A stretch of DNA of 64,000 bases from Agrocybe praecox (Eukaryota > Basidiomycota > Agaricomycetes > Agaricales > Agrocybaceae). The position numbers and the translations under genes were made by a program. The notes beneath the pieces were generated by a model, which saw only the letters and a list, made by a program, of their open reading frames with translations, was not told where the DNA came from and did not search any database. The stretch spans positions 1,178,001 through 1,242,000 of the forward strand of contig OZ024840.1 in NCBI GenBank assembly GCA_964017145.1. The letters run 5' to 3'. This document shows, piece by piece, positions 22,896 through 35,300 of the stretch. Positions within the stretch are counted from its first letter, which is position 1. Each line of letters begins with the position of its first letter.

Positions 22896-25071
22896 ATGAA
22901 CGTGTATCGGACCTTCCTTAAAGGCACCCTTCAATTTTCGTATCCACCCGACCTGATTCAAGAAAACAACTTGGATGATTTACAGCCACAGGACTCTCCA
23001 TTGATATTTTATGACAGACACATCGACTCTAGACTTGTTTGTAAACATGTTGCTGGATTATCTATCGGATCAGTTCTATCAAGAAAATGCGACGAGGCGA
23101 TCACAGACTTCTATAAAAATGGACATGAATTGCCGCTAGAAGGACATAGAAGGGCACAGCCAGTTCGTCTAAGACCTACTGAATTGGGGTATGCAGAGAC
23201 GGTCCGTAGGCTATACGATAACCAAACTGAATTCTACGCTCATACTTTAGCCTCGAAGATTCATTTGAACCCAAAAAATACAGTGTGTCGATCACTTTTG
23301 TCCTTCAACGCGAATTATGACTATGAAGTCAACAGCTTTCTTTCGGAATCCGCTCTACAGATCATACGCGATGACCCTAACAGGAGAGAAGAGTACTTAA
23401 CCATATTTTTAGACTCTACGCTCCAAAGGATTAAAGCCATTCGAAAACAATTCGAACACATCGCCATCTGGCATTTCTACCCAATGACAGCAGCTGGTAA
23501 ATCAATCCTGAAACAAATGCAACCTCAGAGCCAATTCCCTTGGCAGACTTCACGGACCTCTGGTTATACCATGTCTTTAACAAATCCTATACCCAGAGAC
23601 TCTGGCATGAATATCTTGGATCGAGGACTTGGAGGTATCTCAACTGGGTTGAACAACACGCGGTCAGTCAATAGTCGGAAGGTAACAAGGATGGACGGCG
23701 ACTGCGATAACGGCGATAAAGATTCCATGCCACCGAAGTCGCGTTTCTCGATTAAAAGAGCGCCGTCTGTCAGCGTGCATAAATCACCAACCACCCTTCG
23801 TCGTCGTCGCGCTGACCTTCACACATTCATCCAACATGCATGTAAGCTTTTTCTTTTTCGTCATGCGTAAGCTCATTTTTATTTCTTATTTTTGTAGGCT
23901 TGGGGCAGAGCTGTTCAACATAATGCGACATTCATCATCTTCAACTGCGGTTTATATGAACGTATTGGTATCCGACATTGAGCATCGCAAACCTTGTATC
24001 TTTCTCCCTTGATTGGACCCGTCAATTGTGGAGACCCTGCCTATGGAAAACTTCATATCGGTCTTCACTTCGCTATTCTCCAGGATCTTTTAGAAAGATA
24101 CGACAACCTCAACAGTCCGACGAACCAAGAAGGCAAGAAAGATCTGCTGATTATTTGGATGATCAGAATTTGGTTGCGACAAAACGGAGGAAATCGATGT
24201 CTCCTTCAGATAGGCCGAAGAATCTTGACCGAGTACGTCACCAAACACGACAGAATGATATACGACTGAAGTCTTTCTAAATTAAAGAAGAGCTCAGCGT
24301 AAGAGAATTAGCATTGATAACACTTAATTATGGAATATGTTACTCCTCAGTCGCAGCTTCCTTCAACCGAGCCCAGCAAAGTTGTGCTCCTGGCGTGTCG
24401 CAACAATCGTTAATAACGAAGAAAAATAGGTTTCGGCGAACGGAGTATTTCGAATTAATGCTAAGGGAACCTATAGGTACTAGTGCTGTGGGGACCGTAC
24501 ACCCAGCGAAAGTTTCGATCTTACTTGAAGACGGAGAAGTCCTGGAACACGACGTAATTGTCAAGCTGGCATTTTCAAAATACCAAAAGGAAAAGATTGT
24601 GAATGAATAATCTGCACAAAGCGAAGGACCCAGTGCAGTGTATCATCCCGGTCTATGGCATGTTTGAAGATCCAGATTCGAGGGCTGTAGCGCTAGTTAT
24701 GGAGGACGGAGGACGGAACTTAAGACACCTGAATGAAAAGGAGCCAGAGAGAGCAAACAAAATTCTTGGAGATGAACGATATGTCCCTTTTTTGAGTGAA
24801 ACAAGTACGGGTGATTGGACGCTTGCTAACGAATGTAACTAGGGAGCGCTGCATAGCAGCTTTGAAGAGTCTTCATAAAGCTGGTGTCCGATATCGCGAT
24901 ATTCGCCCGAACAATATATTATTCGACCACGAACGAAAGGTTACCATCATTGACTTCGATTGCGCAGTGTACAAACGTTCCGATCTGAACTCTAACAAGA
25001 ACCGGAACGAGATACGTCGTCTGAAGGCTGTTCTAGATGGTGATTATGTCGATGGATTATGGTATTCCTGA
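22896..25071 (+). pseudogene. Uncharacterised kinase-family protein, copy 2, disrupted
   Basis: It has the same domain order as the 6.9-9.0 kb gene. N-terminal domain: PLIFYDRHIDSRLVCK, FYAHTLASKIHLNPKNT and IAIWHFYPMTAAGKSILKQM. Middle: FIIFNCGLYERIGIRH and YGKLHIGLHFAILQDLL. Kinase part: IGTSAVGTVHPAKV, DVIVKLAF, VYGMFEDPDSRAVALVMEDG, YRDIRPNNILFDHERKVTII and DFDCAVY. The catalytic Asp and Asn remain. Two lesions are visible against copy 1. The codon matching Arg in VRHRASQ is TGA (near 23980), and the stretch matching KLRHEYDVY breaks at KIVNE-TAA near 24600, with the frame resuming one step over at NNLHKAKDPVQ. The TGA might be removed by an unusual intron, the frameshift less easily. Most likely a recent pseudogene; truncated products are possible. 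Confidence 0.72.
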
Positions 25072-25290
25072 GGCTTGGTACGAACTTCATTATTGTCATT
25101 TTTTTTTTTATGTATACCCTTTCGCTTTCGGATGATTCACACGTACTTCTAGCACTAACTGGAGTAACTTTATCATATCTTTATTATACCCTTTTAAGAA
25201 CACATATGCTTATACATACCGTCTCTTTTCATATATTGTGATACTTGTTGTTGGACGTCACCCAGGAGTTTCAAGCTCCAATCATCACGC

Positions 25291-27322
25291 TCAGTGCTCA
25301 CATAGCGAAATAGTAACGCTCTCAAACGCCGAGCCTTGGTTTATGTCAAACTCCTTTCTTTCCTCCATCAACTCCAGCCTCAATGCACTGGCTTTCTCCA
25401 AACTAAGAGGGAAGTCGACATCATCCAATACATGATCCTGAAGCTCGACCGGAAGATTCGCCACTCCTGACTTGTTCAAAGCAGTGGAGTCTTTGTCGGC
25501 CTGGCTGTATGTCTCCTTCCACCACCAATCCTGTTGTTGGCATGGGATGTTCGCGGTGCTGATTATCTTTATGTTTGGGTCGACTAGGAATAGCGCGACT
25601 ATCTTGCGGTGGCCAGGTTTAGTTGGGTCTTCGAGTTTGAACGATCCGACACGATGCTGTAGGATGTTTGGGAAGGTTAGAAGACGGCCTTCACGGGTAT
25701 CGATGCCCCCGACGTCCTGGGTCGATGGACCCTCTTGGTGGCATCCGTATACTTGGTCGAGCCATGCGTGGTGCTGCTGCTCGTATCCTGTCTCTTCAGC
25801 ATATGTAGGATCCGCTTGTTGCCTAAAGGAAAGAGTTGACGAAGTGATATTGGAGTTTGAGTAGTAGTAGAGGGAAGTCGCTACAATGTGTTCGTTCTGA
25901 TATTGATCAATACGTGGATTCAAGGCAAATCTGACATGGCTACATACCATCTGACCTTCGACATGCCACGAGCCTCCAGCATATTCTGGCTTCTCGGGCG
26001 TTAATTCGATGTTCGCTAATTTGACGATGACTTGCAGACCGTGTTGGGCGTAGGTTTCTTTCAGGTCGAAGATCTTGGGTTCTGGAAAAGGTTCGAAATC
26101 TTCATTGGGCTCAGGTAGAACGACACGTCGGTGTTCCTCGCGCCATTGTTCTAGTCGTTCTTCATAGTCATCTTCGCTTTCCCCAGGTTCTTGCTCTGGT
26201 ACGTTGTTTTCATCCTCGGCCTCGTATTCAACGTTTTCGTAGTTGATGCGCCTTTCATAAATGAACGGATCGACGTTTGTATCACTTAAAGGGGCGAGAG
26301 TTTTATTCCAAAGAGGAATGGATGCGTCAATCAGGCGAGATGCGAGATTATATAGAGGTTTCTCTTCTTCGGGGTGAAGGTTGTTGATGTAACTCGTAAT
26401 CCTTTTTTCTTGTTAATCTATGAGACGAGGGCAATGAGACATAAGACATACTTTGATTCTTCTGCTGAGATGTCCACTTCACAAGGCAGCCATTGAAATT
26501 TTGAACTATATGGTGGTTTCGCGTTGCGGCGCGAGTAGTTATCATAACCGCTGGGTTCTTCGTTGAATTCCTTGGTTTCGTCATCGGATGGTACAGGCAC
26601 AACAGCACCTTCACCAGTACGTCGAATGCAGTCTTCCAAGTTGGTTTTGTTTCCATTTTCCAAGATTCGCGAGCAGCCGTAAATCAGAGGGAACAACGAT
26701 GGGTGGACAAGATCCCAAACTTTCGAGTCAGAGTTTGGGTGCCAGTCTTTTAGCCTTTCTGGGATCTTGCTTTCGATTTCTTTGACCGCGTCTTGGAGCT
26801 CTTTCTTGAATTCCGCAGACAGAGCTGCATCTGATTTGACGACGAAGCCATTATACACGACGACTGGAGAAGGTCCATCAGAGGCTTTGTGTCGAAGCTC
26901 TTCAATACACCATTTAACCATGGTAGGCGTGAAATCACGACCTGAAGCAAGGATCTCTTCGGTCCATTTCTGCACGATTTCTTCGTTGTTAACCTGGGGC
27001 AGTTATCAGATATAAACTTGATTTTGGAATATGGTTGAAAAACCTTGATGTGCCAGTCCGGCTTGTCCGTAATGCTGTTCATAAATTGAAGCATTGCTAT
27101 CTCCCGTAAAGTCAAAAGAGGTAAGCTGCAGACAGTTCAACGATCAACACCGACTTCTGCAAAGAATTTCAATGGCACATACTAGACGCTACCATCCAAG
27201 ATCCCACGAATGCTCAGTGCACTAGGAAACAGATCCGCGATGTAATCAGGATCATCTTTTTGAGGAACATAGTTGAGAGGACGCCCGAAGCCAGGAAGTA
27301 GTGTTTGGTTGGTGGAAGACAT
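25291..27322 (-). CDS. DUF4246 family protein
   Basis: The spliced protein begins MSSTNQTLLPGFGRPLNYVP (ATG at 27320-27322). It continues LTLREIAMLQFMNSITDKPD, WHIK then VNNEEIVQKWTEEIL, MVKWCIEELRHKA, HPSLFPLIYGCSRIL and FQWLPCEVDISAEESKITSY. It goes on with INNLHPEEEKPLYNLASRLI, a long acidic insert and LQVIVKLANIELTPEKPEYAG, then GSWHVEGQMNEHIVATSLYY and GRLLTFPNILQHRVGSF. This is the DUF4246 signature order, common in filamentous fungi. The HVE...QHRV spacing recalls the metal-binding HxD/E...H of 2-oxoglutarate/Fe(II) oxygenases, and many DUF4246 proteins are suspected to have that fold; the activity is not established. About five exons, all with GT-AG junctions. Its 3' end faces kinase copy 2 across about 220 bases. 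Confidence 0.9.
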
Positions 27323-30300
27323 GTTGCAATTTCATTTATTGTCCTTTACCTATTTAAATCGTTTTCTTTGTGGGCGATCTATTTTGAGATCCATGGGCCA
27401 AATGGAGCGGTGACGGTACCTGGCAACCCGACAAAGAAATACGAGATGCTTTTCGACAGCGGAAAGTGGAATACATGAAAGATTTTAGGGATAGTTGGCA
27501 AATTCCAAGGAAGTGTTGGTAGATGTCGATGAGTCTAGATGAGGGTGACTAACTGGTACGAATCCAGTGCGAGCTGACCAGGACTGGTAACTGCCGATCC
27601 GTGAGAATAACAATAATGATCCCAGGTTTTTCATATTTGCATCAACACCACTGACCACAACAGTACCGGCGAACTATGACCCATGAATTTACTAGGACAT
27701 GCCTTGATCCTTTGACTACCTACGATTTATACTATTAACCCGAACTACGAACCTGAAGAAGTGATCATTCCATCACACCCCTCTCGACAACGGCTATGTG
27801 CAAAAAGTGTACTCAATGACTTTATCCCAGTGGTATCTATCCAGCGATGTTGCGCCTGAACTTGGTGGCTTAGATGATTGGATAAATTGGACACTCCGTT
27901 GTAATCTCAACAACCGCCAGCTCACATAGCTCCGAGTCCTTAATGTGTTGTACGTCTTGCCATCTTACCACCATTGTTTAAGAAATATGTAACTTTATTT
28001 CGCAGTACCTATGCCAAACTTTTGCTATGTACCCAGAAAACGTAGAGGTCAACTCCTGTTGTCCGCCTGATAAATGCCTCCCCTCATAAAGTGTCTTCTT
28101 CGAGGCTATCTTCTGCCCGTAACGGACATTAGACTTTCCCGACGTTTTGGCGGAGTGGACAAAGAGATACTCGGTAGAAGAAGGCTAGAAGTCACTACCT
28201 CAAAGATATAGAATGCGGTAAAATTGGGATCACATTTTAACGCGCAGTGAGTATTTTCAATCCTTTCAAAATCACCGTGCATCGTCTCAGTATTAGCTAG
28301 TTAGGTATCAATGGTGCAAGAAAAATCTATCAACCCTGAAACGAGACTTCATCGTACCCAGGACGCATGTCCGAAAATGGTAATTATTCCTTCTTTGGAA
28401 TATGTATCGACATCTCTTCGTCGTTCTCATAGATAACAAAGATGCTGTTCTTGAAGGAACACTACTACTAATAATAATGGCTAGGCGGTGCGGACGCTTA
28501 CATCACAATTGGTTGGAATGTATCGCAAATCTAATGTTCACACTGCTGTAACTCAAGGGCTACCAAAATGAACCCCTTGACTTTTTGTCAGTCTTCTCTT
28601 TTTCTCAGAGATGGTGTATGATTTCATGAGCTGACGCTCGTTTTGCTACTTTGGGAGCCGGTGGTATAAAAGACCAACTACAGAAATGACCAGTGACCTC
28701 CGACATTCTGACTTGCGGGCCGGAGTCCGGACATACTCATGCTGCATGCAAATGTATTTTCCATTCGATCCATCTCATTCCGACCTTTCTGTCAATAAGA
28801 GTGCACGCGACAAAGCTTTTGGTCGAAGCTGGCCATATCACGATCGAGGTTGCGATTCTCTGAACTCTAGGCAAATCTCAAGTCGAACGTAAACCCGTCG
28901 GAGCTTCTTCAATTCCAGCTATTAAAAGCCACTGCAGAGGTTATTGCACGGTGATGTGCGAGCTCAATAATTCCATTATACTCTTCCTATACCTAGGATA
29001 GGGATTCGGAAAGGATGGATTTCACAGCAAGAAAGTCTCATTCACTTACTCTGAGTCGGACTCCGGTGATCAGTGCCCGTCGTAATTAGGCCTCGCATAC
29101 ACATACTATCTGTTATGCACCCAACATAAGAGAGCGTTTGATATGGAGAATTTGAATCTCACCCCTAATCTACAAACAAAATTGAAAATTTAAATTTAAA
29201 TACTGCAGCTTCTTTATCCTTCATAGAAAACCTGACTGATTATCGAGGTGCGTATTGTATATGAGGCTGTGGCATTCCGAATCATATGTACAGCTCCCAA
29301 AGCTAAATCTGAGATCCCTCGAGCACCCAGACACGCAGCGCAGGCTGGGCAGCACGATTCCAATTCTTGAGGAAATACAACTAAGCAAAGAAAAACATGA
29401 AACGTTAAACACAGGGTATAGCGTCATAACACTTACGAAGAGCACCACTATTCAATGGCTATCTCAAGTTTCAACGAGATGGAGAGGAGTAAGATAGGGA
29501 CAGACGCGTAGATGTTAGGGTGCTAAAAATGACGATACAGCTGAGAGGGCTGGGTGGCCAGAATTGGAGTGTAATAGCCGGCTTGGTTGAGTCCCAGTGT
29601 CAAAGGATAAACCAAGGTCTAGCATCAGGCTACTCTCGTTGTAGCCTAGATTTCCCATGTTATTGTTAATATGCTCCGAGACTTTTTGTCCGTCCGTCCT
29701 TCCGTCTTTGTCGTCCTGGAGTTTGTGATCCCTGGACCGTCATCGTCAATGGGGATGTTGAGGTTCAAGTGAATGTAGCAAGTACGGTTGATACGTGAGA
29801 GGCCTGGTTGAGCGCCGTTTGATCTGCGGGCATCCTGCTGATAAATGAGAACATCGTGCTTGAAACGCAATGATAAGTACTCAAATAATGATGCATAAGA
29901 AGTGAAAATGAGACGCTTACTAGTTGTTCACTTGCATCGTCTCCATCTGTTTCTACTCGAACTTCCTTTCTCTCTTCTCCGAGAATCGAGATATGGACAG
30001 GACATTAGGTCGAATTCGCAAAGACACCAATTTTCCTCCCTGTGCAAAAAAAACGTCTCCCTAACGAGAGACCGACACATACCCCGATTCACGGCATGGC
30101 TCCGAGCCTATTCGAAGCCCAAGGACGCTGAAGTCGAAGCCGATTTTCGTATATGCATGCACACCAATTCTATCCGAGTTCGATGGATCAGGAACTAGAG
30201 GATTACGAACAAAATCAGGACTTACCAAGGACTTGAATAGCCTGAGATGGCATGGAAGGTCTGATAACGATGCCATAACAGAATGTGAATATAAGACATT

Positions 30301-30588
30301 TCTGTATCATCCATTGCATGGATGACGAAGTGAAGACAGGCTTGCTCGGACATGCACGATTCCAGGAAGGATGACGAGAGTCCAGATGGCGCCTGATTCC
30401 AAAAATTGTCGGGAGAAGAAAAGGCATTTGGATGTCTCGACATCGACTACAACCCAGTCAAGAGCAGAGCAGAGATTGTACGCCACCTACGATGGTTAAT
30501 GATGGAAAGTAGATAAGAGAAGTGGTAAGCAACTCACTGGAGAAAAGGCAGAGATAGATAGAAAGAGGCGGGCTCTTGCTCCTCCTCT
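27323..30588. other. Long intergenic region, mostly unassigned
   Basis: More than 3 kb without a gene I can name. A TATA-like GGTATAAAAG at about 28670 stands before a 68-codon plus-strand ORF (28686-28892) that has no known motif. At 29.6-30.45 kb the minus strand has ORFs with plausible splice sites (see separate entry). The remaining DNA shows no RNA gene and no clear terminal repeat. Confidence 0.35.
29646..30443 (-). other. Possible multi-exon gene or gene remnant, unassigned
   Basis: On the minus strand, an ORF beginning MSRHPNAFSSPDNFWNQAP reads to ISGYSSPW and ends exactly at a strong GTAAGT donor near 30226. Further down, a reading frame with RFKHDVLIYQQDARRSNGA and INRTCYIHLNLNIPIDDDGP follows a CAG/AAG acceptor region near 29.86 kb. 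Composition looks coding, but the middle exon between them could not be joined without a stop, and I recognise no domain. It may be a real hypothetical gene or a decayed one. Confidence 0.2.
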
Positions 30589-32298
30589 TGGACCGGTACC
30601 CTTGGCTTCAATACGATTGCAAAAGCGAGCTCAAGGCATAGGTCTTCAATGTGCTCTTTGCTGGGCTCTTTACGTTGGTGGTACTCGGTGTGTAGATAGC
30701 AATATTGAAGCGATAAAACGCGGTAAAAACGAATCATTACACTGCCTATTGTTTCCATTACATGCAAGGCATGCACGCATAGACCTCCTTTAATACCAGC
30801 TTTTCTCGTTCAGTGCGAAATTCGAGAACGACTAGATGCATATATTGAAAGGGGAGAGGTGCGTAGCAGACGATATTGTACATTTGGCGCAGAGAACTGG
30901 GTGGGATGGACGACTTGTCGTGTTGCGTTCACCACGGTGGGTTGGGACTCAAACTTTTTGGCTGCCGCCACGCGTGACGCCAGTGCGTGCCAACTGCAGC
31001 AAACGGGCCTTGTCTATTTTTCTCCCTACGCAAACAACGTCAGCCGAGTTTCCTCAACTGTGCACACAGAATTTAAACACATCGTCCCACCAAACTAATG
31101 TCGTTGGATACAAAATTAAGAAGTACGACGTGATGCACTGTGGTGGTATTTTCTGGACAGATGACAGGACAGTGCATTATCTTCCGGTCGTAGTCGCTGC
31201 AGAAACTCAAAACACAGGTGATGGACGGAGAAGCCGGGGATGAAGAGGGTTGATTGTCAATTTATGGGGATAAGCAGCTCGCAACCAAATGGCCCAAACA
31301 CAGGAGCATCCTATGATCACAAGCAAATGAGCTGCGAGCATTGAAGATCAGACCAACGACGGTAGAAAGCAGGGTCAATGAACAGAGAAAGCCCTTAGCC
31401 ACATGCACCTCAGTGATAAACGAGCAAACGACGAACATTTGAGCGGCTAGTACATCGCATCCGATGCGCCGATGCGATGTACTCGAATACTTTATCATGG
31501 TGGCCGTATAGTACTGGTCTCCTCCTTCGCTTCTTATTCTTATTGCTGGAGTATGCTCTGCCAGTTGTATTTGGCTAGTGAGGTAAACCGGGTGGTGTTC
31601 TTGAGGACGCCCTTTGGATTCATCCGGGTTCTTTCGGATTTAGCACTTCAGTGTCGTTGGAAGGAGAAACTTGGCACGCGCACATCAATGATAAACGAAC
31701 AAACGACGAAGATTCGAACAGCCAGTAGATCGCATCCGATGCGGATGGGCTCGAATCCTTTACTTATCATGGTTCAAACGTTCAGCGCTCAGCGGTGACT
31801 GTATAGTACTAGTCTCTTTCCTTCGCTTCTTATTCTTACTGATCGATTCTGCGTCGCCGGATAGTAAATCCTCACCGTGTTGTATGTGGCTGGTGAGGCA
31901 AATGACATTGCTGCCCTTTGGATTCATCCGAGTTCTTGATTTCAAAAATTGAACAGCAGTATTTCAGCAGATCAATAACGCGAATAAAAGGTAAGAGTTA
32001 TATATATACGCATACTTTTCCTGGACGGTTAATGTGATATCATGTCAGGCTCTACGTTGTGAGTTGATGAACGCGTGGGGATCGGCCGGTGAGCTTTTCT
32101 TGTACCATTCACAGCAAATTCACAGGCTATTTACTTAGTACATGCCAGGTTGACTTTAACGTTCACATTGATATCATACCCCTTGCAGAGTATGCGTTCT
32201 CTAAAATGTTATGCACTCTTTCCGACATGCTAACAGAAGTTTATGATGTACTAGAGCCCGTGTGTACACCAAAAAACAAAATGTGAGCCGACCTGATT
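30589..32298 (+). promoter_or_regulatory. Upstream module of membrane gene B (with doubled submodule)
   Basis: The block starts abruptly at CTTGGACCGGTACCCTTGGC, the same point at which the C block starts (41232). Inside are a region around AACTGTGCACACAGAA (31.06 kb), the palindrome at 31450-31482, and a second related submodule (31.69-31.93 kb, ending TTGTATGTGGCTGGTGAGGC). So the palindrome-TTCGCTTCTTATTCTTA-GGTGAGG unit occurs twice. A TATA box (GAGTTATATATATACGCATA) lies at about 31995-32014, then TCGGCCGGTGAGC and GTACTAGAGC before the coding start. Small ORFs in it differ in frame between B and C and are not called genes. Confidence 0.6.
31450..31482. promoter_or_regulatory. Palindromic element upstream of gene B
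   Basis: GTACATCGCATC and GATGCGATGTAC are perfect 12-base inverted arms around a 9-base spacer (31462-31470). A related element at 42077-42115 has 10-base arms in the same place before gene C. The GCATC-C-GATGC core recurs at about 31733 and, inverted, at about 20651 before gene A. This is a candidate dimeric transcription-factor site; no factor can be named. Confidence 0.45.
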
Positions 32299-32358
32299 AT
32301 GTTATTCTTGCTGTATACTACGCATTCACCAGGAATGCATTGTAGACATAGACGGACG

Positions 32359-35300
32359 ATGGCAGACCCAGGTTTCAGCGGAACGGTTGTCGGAGGGATC
32401 CAGGATATTTCAGCTTTACTCCCACTCTTGGGAACGGAGCAATGCGAGAAACATGTAGGGTCCGCCTTGGAGAAAGGGTTTCTATATTCCTCTGTGACTC
32501 CGATATCTATCTTTGGAAGCCTTGGAATCGTCCGAGCCGGATTCAACATCCTTGTGGCAAGCATCAGCATCCGTAGATTCAAATTCCTAGGTGCCCAAAA
32601 GTTGAAGAACGGTGGTTTCGAACCTAAGGGTGACCTGGCACCAATGATTGCATTCGATCAAAAGCATCCGAGGAGGTTTCTAGCAGAGAGCCGGCTAGAA
32701 ACAATGCTGGCTCAAGAACACATCCCAAACCCAGAGAGTTTGACTGTTTCTTGGGGGGCTGGAATTATCTGGTGGAATTTCTACGTTTTTATGCTTAGTC
32801 TCACTTTTTCACTCTTTGGTCTCCTTCCTTACATTGCAATCCTTCGTGGATCTGATCATCCCAAAAGTTCACCTTTCATACCTAACGGCTGGGGTTTCCC
32901 TATTTTGCGTGTGCTAGGGTGCGCGTTCTGTGTTAGTATTCCACAGTACCTAATACAGCTACGGATTTTGGTCATCCTAAAAGCAAGACTACTTTTCATG
33001 ACAATCGACCAATATGCCCTAGGCGACCCTTTCACGACAACCATTTTGGGCTTCAAAAAAAACCACACAGACTTGTGGAATACCGACCTGCCATCAGAAA
33101 CATGCATATGGGAGCTAGAAAGGTGGTTCAGCTCAAGTTCGAATCATAAAGAGAGAAATCCTGATGCTCAACCCGGCATCGAGGCATGTTCCGCTGATCG
33201 TGATTTTGCTCGCAAGGTCTATGAATCCAAGTTTACCAGACATCTTGGATTTATGCGCCATCCTTTTTTGGCAACCTTTCACATCATTCTATCCTTCTTT
33301 CTCATTATCAGCATACTCGCAACTATCGTCGGATACATAGGATGCTTTTATCTCATTCAAAAGGCATCAAGCAATTCGAAAGGGCCACTCGTATGGCTGG
33401 GATTAGAAATCCTTCTATCCATCGTTCGAATCCTCGTATGGGCATATAACCCGCTTTGGGATGACTCAAACGGAGTACTTTTCAAGTTAAAATTGTCGCC
33501 GCGGCTTCCTCCTCTTATCACTTGCACCAAATCTCACAGAGAAATACTCAAAGACGGCCTTATACCTGTGACTAGGGGAGACGACTTCATCAAAGACCTT
33601 GTTTCCCACAAAGGTCCTTTCCCATTAGTCAAGTGGGATAATATCGAGCTGTATTATGTCCTCAAAGCCGACGATACAAATCTTTCGAGGACACTGGATC
33701 TTGGAAAGGACATACCCGGAATCCTCTACATCATCGTACACAACTATAAGGAGCAAAGCAGCAGACTTATCTCCAGAGACCATGAGACGGGAAGGTTTTC
33801 CATACACATATGCACTCTCAAATTTGGAAACCGAAACACTATTGACGTTAAGGTCGACTTTGGTCGTGATGCTACGGACAAAGAAACTCATAGCTTTACT
33901 GCAGATGAAAAGGCTATGGGTGGGCTCGAATTGCATTATGATAATATCATGTCCCTGCTCTCAGACCCGACCATAAAAAATGACAAATTCGGCAAGACTT
34001 GGGCTATGCAACGTCCTATTCAGGACTGTGTGCGCCATAGTCAACTTTCCCTTATACCTGCCAAGATACTTAAACAGCTGTACCAAACTTGCGTTGATCT
34101 CATTTCACGAAGTTCCAGTACTTTCAAGGACCCAGACATAGAACTTGGTCGAGTGGACGAGGAGCAAGCAAGGATTCTTGTCTATGAGGCGGAGATGAAG
34201 CATTCCTTACTAGATTGGGATGTATTTGGATCAGAATACGACTCAGAGTGGGAAGAGTATGATGATTCCCGGAACACCAAGGAGGAAGAGTATAGTGATT
34301 CCCAGGACACCGAGGAGGAGGAACAAGGATCAGTCAACGGGGAAGAGGGGGAAGAGTATGATCATTCCCAGGACAGTGAGGAGAAGGAACAAGACAACAA
34401 TCATCAACAAGAAACCACCAGGAAGAAACCCCGGTATCTTTTGACATCGCTAGATAAAGCGCTTCTCCAGCATGGCTATTCGGAAAATCGATGTTTAATA
34501 TTTTGCTTGCGTATAGAGGAATGGGTCGAGGACTACATGGAACTCTACCAGAGTGAACTTCGTAATCGCCCACCTATTCCAGCAGAACTCGGAGACAAGG
34601 TTAATGGTTGGATTCGCGACGCAAACACCAGGGAAGTTGACCTAGTCCTGACTCACTGCCTGTCCTATATGGAGTACTTTTTCTCCAAGATTCGGAAGCA
34701 GTTAAGCAAGGACTCGAGACAACGTTACAACACTATGGTGGAAAATATTTCGGTGGACACATTTGGTCGAGCGCCTTTGGAAGCCGAAGAAAAACACAAA
34801 AAGGACAAGCTCGTGGCTAGACTGAAAGCTGCGCAAGATCTACAGTCACAACTATTGAGACGCAAGTATCTAGACCGGAAACGGAATCGCTGGATGGGAT
34901 GGGGCAAACCGGATGCGACAATCGGGGAACTGAACAGACCTTGGGATGAAATTGAAGCCATTTTGAAGAAAGCAATGTCGTGGCGACTAGTGTGGGATCG
35001 AAATCGAAATCAAGAGATACAACCAGGCGCTGCGACCAACGACAATGAACCAGCCATTGCAACCAAAGACGATGACAAGACTTTCAGACAGTTCACAAAC
35101 CACTGCCAAGAAAGAATTGAAGAGCTCATTTACAGGCTGAATTCTCAGCAACAAGAACTTAACGACGTCTCAAAGGAAATGATCTCAATCATTAACGACC
35201 CGGCAACAAGGGCAGCCGATTCAAGAAATCTTGAGCTTGAAAGGGCATACTGGACCAAAGAATCACTTGACGAACGTCTACGGATGCTCCGGCATAAAAA

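Noticed and set aside
30836..31243. 135-codon plus-strand ORF in the B upstream module
   Set aside because: The homologous stretches at 39.8 and 41.5 kb carry indels that change frame, so no protein is conserved; the DNA behaves as non-coding.
32299..32358. 20-codon in-frame extension upstream of MADPG as part of the mature protein
   Set aside because: It is open in all three paralogues but they share the DNA anyway; MADPG/MADQG is the better supported start. Left as an alternative.
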